Positions 7,399 through 15,981 of a stretch of DNA of 26,290 nucleotides are shown piece after piece; positions within the stretch are counted from its first letter, which is position 1; every line of letters starts with the position of its first letter. A program made the translations under genes and the position numbers. The notes beneath the pieces were generated by a model that ran no database searches, had not been told where the DNA came from, and worked only from the letters and a program-made list of their open reading frames with translations. Where the stretch lies: positions 1 to 26,290 of the forward strand of contig JBBADV010000025.1 of the NCBI GenBank assembly GCA_041656295.1, read 5' to 3'. The stretch is from Kiritimatiellales bacterium (GTDB lineage Bacteria; Verrucomicrobiota; Kiritimatiellia; Kiritimatiellales; Tichowtungiaceae).

Positions 7399-8178
7399 AT
7401 GCAATTATCCATTATATCATTTTTCTTTGCAGTCAGCCTGTACGGATATGCGGATACCGGCGTACCAATCAAAGTCGCCGTTGCCGGAAGTTCCGCCTGT
7501 GAGTCGTATTATTCCGGTTCGCCGGAACTGATCTGGGGCTGGGGCGAAGTGATCGGCAATTATTTTAAACCCGGTGTGGCCGTGTTGAACCATGCAAAAA
7601 GCGGACGCAGTACAACAAGTTTTGTGGCGGAAGGGCTCTGGAAAAACCTGCTGGCGGATAAGCCGGATTATATTCTGATGACGCTGGGGGCGAACGACAC
7701 CACCAATAAACCCGGCTATACTGATCCAAAAACAACGTTTCGCGATAATCTCCGGCGTTATGCAGCGGATGCCGATGCCGCCGGCGCGCGCATTATTTTT
7801 GTAACCCTCAACACGGCAATGAATTTTAACGCCGGTAAAACCGGAGCGGTGTTTCATAAATCCGGCAAAGCCATCCGCCGGGAGCGGATTGAACATTCGC
7901 TGGCGATTCGTGAAGTGGCGGCGGAGTTAAACAAACCCTGCCTTGAACTTTGGGATAACCAGGTGCGCGAATGGGAAGAACTGGGTGAAGAGAGAGCCGC
8001 CGGATTGTATAGAATTACCAGCCAGGGAACTATCGATCCCAGCCACACCAATAAAGAGGGCGCAGAACGTATTGCGCGAATTATCATGCGCGAACTGGCA
8101 GCCAGTGAATCGCCGCTGGCGGCGTATGTTGATTTGAATGCTGTTGAGGCCGACGCCGGCAAAGCAGCCGGGCGGTAA
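7399..8178 (+). CDS. SGNH/GDSL hydrolase, rhamnogalacturonan acetylesterase-like, secreted
   Basis: A 259-residue exported esterase, probably removing O-acetyl groups from a polysaccharide. Residues 1-18 form a signal peptide (MQLSIISFFFAVSLYGYA). The catalytic blocks are in order: VAVAGSSACES at 27-37 with nucleophile Ser32 (GSS in place of the usual GDS); a Gly in NHAKSGRST near 64-72; GANDTT at 97-102 with the oxyanion-hole Asn99; and DPSHTNKEG at 213-221 with Asp213 and His216 as the acid and base. WGWGEVIGNYF and NHAKSGRSTTSF are typical of rhamnogalacturonan acetylesterases. GAGGAAGT lies about 7 bases before the ATG. The XylR-like regulator is divergent upstream. Substrate specificity is inferred from the subfamily pattern. 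Confidence 0.88.
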   Translation: MQLSIISFFFAVSLYGYADTGVPIKVAVAGSSACESYYSGSPELIWGWGEVIGNYFKPGVAVLNHAKSGRSTTSFVAEGLWKNLLADKPDYILMTLGANDTTNKPGYTDPKTTFRDNLRRYAADADAAGARIIFVTLNTAMNFNAGKTGAVFHKSGKAIRRERIEHSLAIREVAAELNKPCLELWDNQVREWEELGEERAAGLYRITSQGTIDPSHTNKEGAERIARIIMRELAASESPLAAYVDLNAVEADAGKAAGR

Positions 8179-8330
8179 GCCGGGTTAAGCAGTACACTGC
8201 ACGGCTATGTTTTACCGGAGAGATTCATGTCTAAAAAAGTATAGTATTTATGACCTATTTTTACATTGGTACTTTTTTTACAGAGGCTCATAGTCAAGTG
8301 ATTCATAATTAAATACGAAGGAAGTTATTG

Positions 8331-8963
8331 ATGAGCAAACATCCGGTCAGCCAAGATTTTGCAGACGTTGTAAAGCCGAAGTTTCCGCTGAACATTTTCC
8401 TTTGGTTGCGGCATACATTCATCATCTCTCCGTTTCAGACCTTCTCCGATCTGTTCATCCGCGTTGCAAAATATACGCCGCTGAACTGCCGGATCAAAGC
8501 GGCGCTGCTAAAAATGCGCGGCATGAAAATCGGGAAGCTGCCGGTAATTTATGAGCGCGTCTGCGTCGGTCTGCCGTCCAATGTTCAAATCGGTGATTAT
8601 GTGAATCTGTCACGCGGCGTGCTGCTGGGACCGGGAGCAAAAACACATGAATCGATCGTCATCGGCAATGAAGTGATGATTGGCTACGACGCGAAGCTGC
8701 TGGGCAGCGATCATCTGATCCCTGAAGATATCAGCGAACCGATGCGCTGGTCGGGACACACCGATACCGGCGGAATTGTTGTAGAAGATAACGTCTGGAT
8801 CTGCGCCAACGTAGTCATCACTGCCGGCTGCCGGATCGGAACCGGATCGGTCGTTGCAGCGGGTGCGGTGGTAACCAAAGATGTTGAGCCGTATACAATC
8901 GTCGGCGGGATTCCGGCGAAAGTGATCCGGCGGCGGATAAACCAAGCCGGGGTATCATCATGA
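8331..8963 (+). CDS. Left-handed beta-helix acetyltransferase (hexapeptide repeat family)
   Basis: A 210-residue sugar O-acetyltransferase of the maltose/galactoside acetyltransferase and WbbJ type, expected to form a trimer using acetyl-CoA. An in-frame TTG lies one codon upstream, but the ATG at 8331 with GAAGGAAG before it is preferred. Hexapeptide repeats run from about residue 64 to 190 (GMKIGK, VQIGDYVNLSRGVLLGPGA, IVIGNEVMIG, IVVEDNVWICANVVITAGCRIG, GSVVAAGAVVTKDVEPYTIVGGIPAKVI). His128 in LLGSDHLI is in the position of the catalytic histidine. About 60 residues precede the helix. Its stop codon overlaps the next gene by 4 bases (ATGA), so the two are translated together. It may modify a saccharide intermediate or a cell-surface glycan. 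Confidence 0.9.
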   Translation: MSKHPVSQDFADVVKPKFPLNIFLWLRHTFIISPFQTFSDLFIRVAKYTPLNCRIKAALLKMRGMKIGKLPVIYERVCVGLPSNVQIGDYVNLSRGVLLGPGAKTHESIVIGNEVMIGYDAKLLGSDHLIPEDISEPMRWSGHTDTGGIVVEDNVWICANVVITAGCRIGTGSVVAAGAVVTKDVEPYTIVGGIPAKVIRRRINQAGVSS

Positions 8964-10126
8964 AAAAAATTAATTTTGCAGTAATCGGATGCGGCATGCT
9001 GGCGCGCAGTCAGCACATTCCAAACATTGCGAAATCTGAAAAAACGATATTGCACACCTGTTGCGATCTGTCCGATGAAGCGCTGGCGGAATGCCGCAAT
9101 AAATTCGGCGTGCTGCACGTCAGCAACGACTATAAAACGGTTATTCACGATCCGGATGTGGATGCGATTTGCATTGCGACTACCGAAAAAATGCGGCTGC
9201 CGCTGATTCGCGAAGCCGCCGCCGCCGGCAAGCCGGTTTATTGTGAAAAACCGGTGGCGCGCACGCTCGAGGAGATGTTTGAGATTCAGGCCGTTGTAAA
9301 ACAATCCGGCATTCCGTTTTGCGTTGGACACAACCGGCGCAGCAGCCCGGCGATGCAGGATGCACACTGGATTTTCCGCAGCCACATGGAAAACCCGCAG
9401 CCCTGCCGGTGGCGGTTTGACCGCGAGGGCGCCGACCGTCCGCCGCGCGCGGACGACGGCACTGCCGCCATGTCCGTGCGGATTAACGACGACTGGTACA
9501 GCTGGAAATCCTGGGTGTTTGATAAAGAGCAGGCGCCGCACGGCCCGATGCTGTTTGAAATGACGCACTTCACCGATCTGTGCAACTGGTTTCTGGCCGC
9601 CGAACCGGTAGAAGTGATGGCGATGGAACAGGGCATGCTCAATCACGGCATTATCATCCGCTATAAAACCGGAGAAATTGCCACACTGCTGATGGGCGCC
9701 AACGGAACGTTCGGCTATCCGAAAGAGCTGTATGAAATGTTCGGCAACGGCGCAGCAGTCGTGGTTGACCACATGCTGGAAGTCCGTACCGCCGGAATTA
9801 CGAATGCGCCGGCGCGTATCATTTATCCGATGCTGAACGATCATCATCCGGACATCGGCCAAGAAGGCGGACTGTTCGGCTGGCTGGAGAAAAAAGCGGC
9901 GGCGTGTGAGGATGTGATAAAAACCGGCGATCCGATGGCACAGTTTACGGCCGAGCCGGACAAGGGACACGCGCATGCCATCGACCGGTTTGTGGAGCAG
10001 ATTCACGGTTGCGGGCCGGTGGTGTGCGGCATTGATGACACCGTCCGGGCAACGCTGGTGGCCTTCGCCGCCATCCGTTCTGCACATGAAAACCGGACGG
10101 TAAAACTTTCAGAGTTTCATCCCTGA
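8960..10126 (+). CDS. Gfo/Idh/MocA-family NAD(P)-dependent oxidoreductase
   Basis: A 388-residue cytoplasmic dehydrogenase for a sugar, inositol or nucleotide-sugar. The N-terminal Rossmann domain begins KKINFAVIGCGMLARSQHIPNI, with the dinucleotide-binding glycine motif at 10-15. CEKPVARTLEEM at 95-106 contains the conserved EKP lysine. The C-terminal alpha/beta domain carries WYSWKSWVFDKEQAPHGPMLFEMTHFTDLCNWF (about 180-213), where the histidines around HFTDL are in the usual catalytic region. DKGHAHAIDRFVEQI near 334-348 is also typical. The start is set by the ATGA overlap with the acetyltransferase. Pairing with an acetyltransferase recalls WlbA/WlbB-like sugar biosynthesis, but the esterase and lyase around it favour catabolism; either is possible. 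Confidence 0.9.
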   Translation: MKKINFAVIGCGMLARSQHIPNIAKSEKTILHTCCDLSDEALAECRNKFGVLHVSNDYKTVIHDPDVDAICIATTEKMRLPLIREAAAAGKPVYCEKPVARTLEEMFEIQAVVKQSGIPFCVGHNRRSSPAMQDAHWIFRSHMENPQPCRWRFDREGADRPPRADDGTAAMSVRINDDWYSWKSWVFDKEQAPHGPMLFEMTHFTDLCNWFLAAEPVEVMAMEQGMLNHGIIIRYKTGEIATLLMGANGTFGYPKELYEMFGNGAAVVVDHMLEVRTAGITNAPARIIYPMLNDHHPDIGQEGGLFGWLEKKAAACEDVIKTGDPMAQFTAEPDKGHAHAIDRFVEQIHGCGPVVCGIDDTVRATLVAFAAIRSAHENRTVKLSEFHP

Positions 10127-10152
10127 TGATAATTGCGGGACACGGTTGCCTG

Positions 10153-10187
10153 CGGCTTTGCGTGAAAAAATTCTGCACGCAGAGCCG
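10153..10187 (+). repeat. Long intergenic hairpin after the oxidoreductase
   Basis: The 12-base arm CGGCTTTGCGTG (10153-10164) pairs with CACGCAGAGCCG (10176-10187), with one G-T pair and an 11-base A/T-rich loop. No T run follows (TAAAGAAAAAGAG does), so it is more likely a repeat or mRNA-end stabiliser than a classical terminator. Confidence 0.55.
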
Positions 10188-10265
10188 TAAAGAAAAAGAG
10201 ATTTTAACCGCGCAGGACACCAAGGACAATTTATCGTAGATAAAAATGGAAGGTAGCAACAGTGT

Positions 10266-10534
10266 TTATTGAAAAAGGTATGAGAGCTGGAACCCGGGAT
10301 CTGCAAGCAGCCGGTTCGCCAGTACGATTAATTTGCGCGCCACTGCGATGAGCACTATTTTTTCTTTTTCCGCTGGCAATGAGCCGTTCGTAAAACTCCT
10401 TCAGGATCGGATTACTCCGCCGTGCACTCATGGCACACATGTAGAGTGCACGCCGCACTTCCGCGCGGCCGCCATGGATATGGCGCTGGCCGCGGAACTT
10501 TCCGCTGTCACGATTGTGCGGCGCTAATCCGGCC
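10266..10534 (-). pseudogene. IS110-family transposase relic, C-terminal part
   Basis: Minus-strand translation from 10534 gives AGLAPHNRDSGKFRGQRHIHGG, then RAEVRRALYMCAMSARRSNPILKEFYERLIASGKRK. After a frameshift in an A-rich run near 10352-10360 it continues IVLIAVARKLIVLANRLLADPGFQLS, ending at TAA (10266-10268). This is the C-terminal transposase domain of IS110/IS116/IS902 elements (GKFRGKRxIxGGRxxVRRxLYMAAL). The N-terminal RuvC-like catalytic domain is absent. The left boundary matches a second copy at 24629-24676. The right boundary at about 10534 is joined directly to a transporter gene that lacks its start. Confidence 0.8.
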
Positions 10535-11315
10535 GGTGCTGTTTGTCAAAGAACGCTATTATGAGTCGGCGGTGAAAACCGGCCACCGCACAAAATTCTG
10601 GGAAAGCATCAAAGAATCGTGTTTATGCGGTCCGCTCTGGGGCGTGATCGGCATTACATTTTTCCTGATTCTCGGCAGCGGCATCAGCAATACACTGGGA
10701 CAGTATGCCAGCATCTATCTGCTTTACGGCGGTGATCTGAGTTCGGCCTCCGTGCTCAACGGCGTGCGCTCCACCGGTGTGATGCTGGTTGGCATTCTCG
10801 GCATTCCGCTCTGGACATGGCTGAGTGAACGGCTGGATAAAAAATTTCTCGTCGGAATTATGCTTTCCTGCACGGTGATCGGACATTTGCTGAATATTTT
10901 CTGCTTGCGCCCGGATATGCCCTGGCTGTGGCTGGTGTCATCAATTTTTGAATCCGGTGCGGCCGGTGCAGTCTGGCTGTTCCTGCCGTCGATGAAAGGC
11001 GATGTTGCCGATTACGACGAGGTATATACGCATACCCGCCGGGAAGGTTCACTGAATGCGTTTCATTCCTGGTTTGCCAAACTGGCGGTTACTCTCGGCG
11101 CCGGACTGGGCGGATTTGTTCTGCAGTCCAGCGGATTTAACGCACTGCTCGGAGAACAGACGCCGGACGTGCTGTTCCGGATGAAATGGATTTATATTCT
11201 GCTGCCGATTGTATTATGGAGCAGTACGCTCCTGTTCATCTGGCTCTATCCACTCACCCGTGACCGGATGAAAGACATCAGAACTGCACTGGAAGCCCGG
11301 CGCGGAACGGTTTAG
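10535..11315 (+). pseudogene. GPH-type sugar:cation symporter (MFS), N-terminal half missing
   Basis: About 260 residues match the C-terminal half of glycoside-pentoside-hexuronide symporters (MelB/XynB/UidB type, usually 450-500 residues). The reading begins VLFVKERYYESAV, the central-loop motif. It then shows six helices, PSMKGDVADYDEVYTHTRREGSLNAF (the conserved SM-DV-DYDE-RREG motif), and ends DIRTALEARRGTV. The first six helices are absent; upstream sequence in the same frame is antisense IS110 relic. An open frame continues back to 10422, but those codons are a chance extension through the IS remnant. Deletion, probably IS-mediated, has removed the start, so this transporter is almost certainly dead. 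It would have imported a saccharide for this locus. Confidence 0.85.
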
Positions 11316-11378
11316 ATCATTTTTTGTTAATTTGACGCATATTTTTGCTGGGACGGCCCCTTTTCCGATTGAAAAGAT

Positions 11379-11428
11379 GGAGGGTCGCCGGCCTCGGCGA
11401 CCGCGGACGGCGAGGCCGCCGTCCCTCC
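11379..11428. repeat. Twin-hairpin intergenic repeat (REP/BIME-like)
   Basis: Two perfect 8-bp hairpins lie back to back: GGTCGCCG (11383-11390), loop GCCT, CGGCGACC; then GGACGGCG (11405-11412), loop AGGC, CGCCGTCC (11417-11424). The loops are complementary, and outer GGAGG/CCTCC arms make the whole 50 bases an imperfect palindrome. It sits between the convergent ends of the symporter relic and a UroD-like gene. No long T run follows. A related hairpin occurs at 18124-18143. Confidence 0.7.
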
Positions 11429-11509
11429 AAAATCACATTTTTACAGGTTCTTTTTCACCGGCGATCGCCTCGGCATTGAAATGATAAATTAAAAGCCACC
11501 GCTCAAAAA

Positions 11510-12652
11510 TTATCGCTGTCCATATTTCCGGATGCACGCCTGATAATGTTCGATATTTTCAATCGGTGTTTTTCCGGCCATGCCGGAACTCTGAAAAAAA
11601 TATCCCGGTTCATCTTTTATAACCGCCACCGTTTCCTGAACCATCCGTTCAATCTGTTCCGGCGTGCCGTGGCTGACCACCGCCGGCTTCATTCCGCCAA
11701 CGATGATTTTTCCGGAAAAACTTTTTACAACTGAAGTTAAATCCGTTTGTCCGTCCACCGCAATTCCGTCAAAGCCGGTGGCGGCAATATCAGGCAGTAA
11801 TGCGGTGACATTGCCGTCGCAGACAAACACGGTTTTCTTTCCGGCGGTGCGAATTATCGAGCTGACTTCACTGTAACGGTCATAAATGAATGTTCTGTAC
11901 CATTCCGGCGGAAACATCGGGCCGTTCGCGCTGCACAAATCATCATGACAGCCAATCAATGGCAAATTATCCACTGCAGCAATAGCAGAAAGGTCACGTT
12001 TTGAAAGTTCCCAGAACTGATCGAGAATTTCTTTAAACCGTTCCGCATCGGTCATCGCCGCCAGCATAAAATTTTCCCAGCCGAAAATTTCCACCGGCCA
12101 CATAAACAACGTGTGATAATACCAGCCGATCAGCAGGCAGTCGTCGCCCAGCAATTCCTGTTTTTCTCTATAATAATTTCGGAAAAACTCAATCCGCTCA
12201 TCGAGCGTTGCGGAATCGTGTTCAAGCGGATTGAACTCCAGGACATCTTCCGGTGAATCGAACATATATTTTTTCATCGCCAGCGTGGGCGCAATGCCCC
12301 AGAACGATCCTGAACAGCTCATGCCCAGATTGTCATACATCGACCGGTACGGCTTGGCGGTCTTTTTTTGATACGCTTTCAGATACGCTGCGGTATCTTC
12401 ATTTTCTATAAAATCAACCTCATTATAATACCGCACCAGTGGAAAGTTCCATTCTGCAATACCGCCGGCAATACAATGCGTCATGTCAATATCGCAGACT
12501 TTCAGCAGATCGATGGTGGTCCGTTCTGTATCTTCCCAAATATCATACGATGCAATTTTTTTCGCCAGTAAAACATTATCCGGAAAATCCCATTGCGGAA
12601 TCCGGTCACTCATCACCTCGTTAATTGCATTCAGCGCGCGTTCTCTACTCAT
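11510..12652 (-). CDS. Uroporphyrinogen decarboxylase-superfamily protein, lacks HxC metal motif
   Basis: A 380-residue TIM-barrel protein of the UroD/MtaA superfamily. True uroporphyrinogen decarboxylases carry an N-terminal arginine signature (RQAGRYxPEY), which is absent. MtaA-type methyltransferases carry HxC and a later Cys that bind zinc; here the strand reads VFVCDGNVTALLPDIAATGFDGIAVD (about 275-300), so the His is Phe276 while Cys278 remains. The later strand reads KIIVGGM, without Cys. The start MSRERALNAINEV is supported by AAGGA just before the ATG at 12652. It is divergent from the heparinase-like gene across 142 bases. UroD-like proteins are frequent in carbohydrate loci of PVC bacteria, but their reaction is not known to me. 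The enzymatic role is unassigned. Confidence 0.8.
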   Translation of the reverse strand: MSRERALNAINEVMSDRIPQWDFPDNVLLAKKIASYDIWEDTERTTIDLLKVCDIDMTHCIAGGIAEWNFPLVRYYNEVDFIENEDTAAYLKAYQKKTAKPYRSMYDNLGMSCSGSFWGIAPTLAMKKYMFDSPEDVLEFNPLEHDSATLDERIEFFRNYYREKQELLGDDCLLIGWYYHTLFMWPVEIFGWENFMLAAMTDAERFKEILDQFWELSKRDLSAIAAVDNLPLIGCHDDLCSANGPMFPPEWYRTFIYDRYSEVSSIIRTAGKKTVFVCDGNVTALLPDIAATGFDGIAVDGQTDLTSVVKSFSGKIIVGGMKPAVVSHGTPEQIERMVQETVAVIKDEPGYFFQSSGMAGKTPIENIEHYQACIRKYGQR

Positions 12653-12676
12653 TTTTTCCTTACCTGATTTTCCGGG

Positions 12677-12705
12677 AATATAATTCGACGGAATTTTTTT
12701 GCCAG
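12677..12705 (-). promoter_or_regulatory. Candidate promoter of the UroD-like gene
   Basis: On the minus strand CTGGCA (12700-12705) and TATATT (12677-12682) are 17 bases apart, upstream of the ATG at 12652. The -10 is strong and the -35 moderate. Confidence 0.4.
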
Positions 12706-12736
12706 CTTATTGAACGGGTGCGGCAGGTTTTTTCTT

Positions 12737-12764
12737 TTGCCAATGATTGCAATATTGTTATCTG
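12737..12764 (+). promoter_or_regulatory. Candidate promoter of the heparinase-like gene
   Basis: TTGCCA (12737-12742) and TATCTG (12759-12764) are 16 bases apart. The expected start near 12771 gives a short leader containing AAGGAGG at 12782-12788. Confidence 0.35.
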
Positions 12765-12794
12765 CCGCAAGAAGCTGATTTAAGGAGGCTGATA

Positions 12795-14668
12795 ATGAAC
12801 CTGTTTCATTTGATAATTGTGTCTTTTCTGTTTTTGTCTCTCCCCGATTCCGGTTGCGCCGGAAATGAGTCGCCGCACTCATTCGCGGCTCAGGTTGAAA
12901 AACTGCGCGGACTGGATGCGGATTCCACTCAGAAGCTGAATGCATTAATTAATAAGGCGGCGCTGCTGGCGCAGGAACCGGTCTGGGCGCGGTCGGGTGA
13001 TATTGAGGAAATGACCGGCGGCCCGAAAGTTAAGAACGGTGTGAATGTAAAGTTCTATGATTTGAGCTCAAAATATTACACTGTTGTCGACCGGATCGGT
13101 GAAGAGTGCGCGGTGATGTACGGACTGGCGTGCAATGACATCGGCATTTCGGATTTTATTTTAAATGAACTTCCTTATATGGCGGCGGCGTACCGCCTGT
13201 CACCGGCGCCGGAATTAAAAAGCCGCATAACCAATCAACTGCGTGAACTTACGGAATGGATTCCTTTTCAGCGGCAGGGCTGGATTCTGCCGCATCTGCC
13301 TGCCGGTCATCCCTGGCTTTCGACAAATGTAAATGACGGTATTTATCTGGCCACCGCCAACCTGATTCAGGCGATTGTTCTTTCACTGGATATTCTGCCG
13401 GCAGATTTTTTTGCCGGCGATGAGGTTCTCCGGACGGATCTGCTTAACCGCATTCGCACAGAGGTTGAATTAACACATCACGACTGGGTGAATGCGATTC
13501 CGGATTTTGTGCAAAAGCCGTTATATCAATCAAACAAATGGATCGTGCCGCTGTCCGGAATGATGATCGGCGCGGCATATCTCGGCGATATGCAGGCTGT
13601 TTACGAATACGGTGTGGAACAGCTGCTGCCGTCGATTGATACCATCGGTGCTGACGGATCAATGAGCGAAGGATTCGGCTACGGACTTTCCCGCTCAACC
13701 TCTTCACTGCTGCTGTGCAAACGGATGATGGAAATGAACGGTGACAACCGGTTTTCCAATTCCGGCAATCTGATCAATATTGCCAAATGGGCGGTGCTGG
13801 GATTTCAGCCGGGGGGAAATGTGGTGAATGCGTTCGACTGGTACAGCGGACAGCGCCTTTACGGCATCACGTCGGTGCATGAAACCATAACGCAGCTGGC
13901 GGCAATTACGTCGGATGACATTTATTTCTGGATTCTGAAAAATATGTACACCGATCCAAGTCCGACACTGTTCGGTATGCTGTCGCTCTCCGGAATTTCA
14001 ACCGCCGCGGCGGCGATGCGAGTGATTATCATGACCATCTGGACCGCGGTCATTTGAATCTGATTTTTAACGGGAAGCCGGTGTTAATTGAAGCCGGAAC
14101 GCCGGGCTATTCCGATCCGGTGTACAAAAGTTATTATCGATCCGTTGCGGGACACAATGTTTTGCAGGTTGGTGATAATGTAAATATCGGCAAGGGTATT
14201 GCCACGCTGACGCATACAAATATCACGGAAACTTCCGGTGAGGTTACCATGCGTACCGGACTTGCCGCCGGGATGGCGTATTATCCGGTGGAGTGGTCGC
14301 GCAATGTTTCGTGGCAGTGCAGTTCTGCCAACCGCGTCGCGGTGCAGGACGGTGTAAAATTGGAGAGTTTGCAGAATGTAACGTTTCGCTGGCACCTTGC
14401 AACCGAAGTGGAGCCGGAGATTCGCACAGAAAACGGTGCGATTAAAATTCATGTCCCGGCGGGAGAAATGAAACTCGGCGCGGAACTTTATACGTCACCG
14501 GAAATCAATCTGCAGATATCGGCATCCACCGAAATCTCCATCAACTCCGTGCCAGCGTTCGACCACACCTTAAAATACCGGATTCCCCGGCATCAGCACC
14601 GTGTCATTGAAATCACAACGAAACGCGCCGTAAAAGAGTTTTCAATGGAAACGGTGATCAGCGATTAA
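12795..14668 (+). pseudogene. Heparinase II/III-like polysaccharide lyase, frameshifted
   Basis: AAGGAGG at 12782-12788 sets the start at ATG 12795. A signal peptide (MNLFHLIIVSFLFLSLPDSGCA) is followed by an alpha/alpha-toroid part, including WILPHLPAGHPWLSTNVNDGIYLA, SNKWIVPLSGMMIGAAYLGD and DGSMSEGFGYG. That frame ends at TGA 14055-14057. The continuation is in another frame: DASDYHDHLDRGHLNLIFNGKPVLIEAGTPGY, the heparinase II/III catalytic region. It then runs through a beta-sandwich to TAA at 14666-14668. The shift lies around 13985-14010, near the GC-rich CCGCCGCGGCGGCG stretch. The joined product would be about 620 residues, a normal length. As written the frames would give two fragments, the first without the HDHLD motif. 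Either the gene is broken or the assembly has an error. The substrate would be an acidic polysaccharide. Confidence 0.8.
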
Positions 14669-14682
14669 CTACAGGTTTTTGC

Positions 14683-15758
14683 ATGACAGGCGTAGAAAGA
14701 ATCCACCGCATTCTCGAGCGGAAACCGGTTGACCGGATCGGTTTGTTTGAACACTTCTGGGATGATACACGCAGAAAGTGGGAGGCGGAAAGACATCTGA
14801 AACCGGGTGAAAGTTATGACGATCATTTCGGGTTTGATCTGTCGATTATATACTGCCTCAATGAAATCGCGGATCTTAATTTTGAAAAACAGATTATCGA
14901 GGAAACGGTAGAAACGCTGCTTTACCGCGACGGGAACGGAGCCGTACTGCGCACACATAAACAGCATACATCGACACCGGAGCACGTTGATTTTTCCGTT
15001 AAAAACCGTGCTGACTGGGAAGAAAAATCAAACCGCTGTTAACTCCCGACCGCCGCCGGATTGATTTTGACGCCTACCGTTCTGCGAAAGCGGCGTGTGC
15101 AGAAAAACAGCGTTATTTCAACTGGGTGGGACGCATGCCGTTTGAATTGATGCATCCGGTCTGCGGACACGAATATATGCTGATGGGCATGGCGCTGGAT
15201 CCTGACTGGGTGAAAGACATGGTAAACACCTATGTCGAACTGGTCATCAACCTGCTGGAAATTCTGTTTGCGGAAGAAGGCAATCCGGACGGGTTATGGT
15301 TTTATGAAGATCTCGGGTTTAAAGAACGCCCGTTTATGTCGCCGCAAATGTACCGTGAAATTATTCAGCCCGGACATAAACGGCTGTTTGATTTCGCACA
15401 CGGACGCAATCTGAAATGTATTGTTCACTCCTGCGGTATGGTTGAACCGTTAATTCCGGCGCTGATTGAGGCCGGCATGGACTGCCTGCAGGCGATGGAA
15501 GTGAAAGCCGGCATGAATCCGGCAAAATTGAAAAAACAGTTCGGCGGTCAGATTGCGTTTTGCGGCGGCATGGATATCCGGAATCTGGCGGCGAATGATC
15601 TGCCGGCGATTAACGCCTGTTTAGAATCGCTGCTGCCGGTGATGATGGACGGCAGCGGTTATATTCTGCACTCCGACCATTCCATTCCCGATCAGGTTGA
15701 ATATGAAACGTACCGTTATTTTATCAGCTGCGGTCTGGAAATCGGCAGGTATAAATAG
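14683..15758 (+). pseudogene. Uroporphyrinogen decarboxylase-superfamily protein with HxC motif, frameshifted
   Basis: The first frame (14683-15042) gives MTGVERIHRILERKPVDRIGLFEHFWDD through NRADWEEKSNRC and a stop. Adding one base in the AAAAA run at 15023-15027 restores EEKIKPLLTPDRRRIDFDAYR. That joins the second part through WVGRMPFELMHPVCGHEYMLMG to the TAG ending at 15758, about 358 residues in total. The second half has VHSCGMVEPLIPALIEAGMDCLQAME and later IAFCGGMD. This is the HxC-plus-Cys arrangement that binds zinc in corrinoid-dependent MtaA/MtbA methyltransferases, and the decarboxylase arginine signature is absent. A methyl-transfer role is inferred. The gene begins 14 bases after the heparinase-like gene and is probably in its operon. 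A single-base loss in a homopolymer could be a sequencing error. Confidence 0.8.
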
Positions 15759-15955
15759 TTTTTTGAATCCATATTGCAGCGGGCTGATACTCGGCATGTG
15801 AACATCGGCGCAAGCACTGGAAATGACAATTGAATATTATGACAGTTCCGCGAGTCTTTTGAGTTCTCAAACATTATCCAGCAGTACATCCGGGATAACG
15901 TTCGGTTACACCGGATCTGTATTGAACGGGTACACAAACCCGCCGGTTGTTTTGC

Positions 15956-15969
15956 TCACACCGGTGTGA
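15956..15969. promoter_or_regulatory. Perfect palindrome, candidate LacI-type operator
   Basis: TCACACCGGTGTGA is a perfect 14-base palindrome centred on CG, the symmetry favoured by LacI-family operators. It lies 12 bases before the ATG at 15982, where bound protein would block transcription or initiation. A LacI-family gene lies nearby at 18292-19323. A small stem, CGGGT/ACCCG, is just upstream at about 15927-15942. Confidence 0.45.
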
Positions 15970-15981
15970 AATTCTATTGCC

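Noticed and set aside
8711..10087. A 458-codon open frame on the minus strand
   Set aside because: It lies antisense to the intact acetyltransferase and Gfo/Idh/MocA genes, has no family motif, and is rich in His/Arg as expected from antisense reading of GC-rich codons.
10422..10534. An N-terminal extension that makes the symporter frame look complete
   Set aside because: The codons are antisense to the IS110 relic and encode no membrane helices; the true transporter homology starts at about 10535.
11510..12652. Assignment as hemE (uroporphyrinogen decarboxylase)
   Set aside because: The N-terminal arginine signature of genuine HemE is missing and the neighbours are carbohydrate genes, so only superfamily membership is supported.
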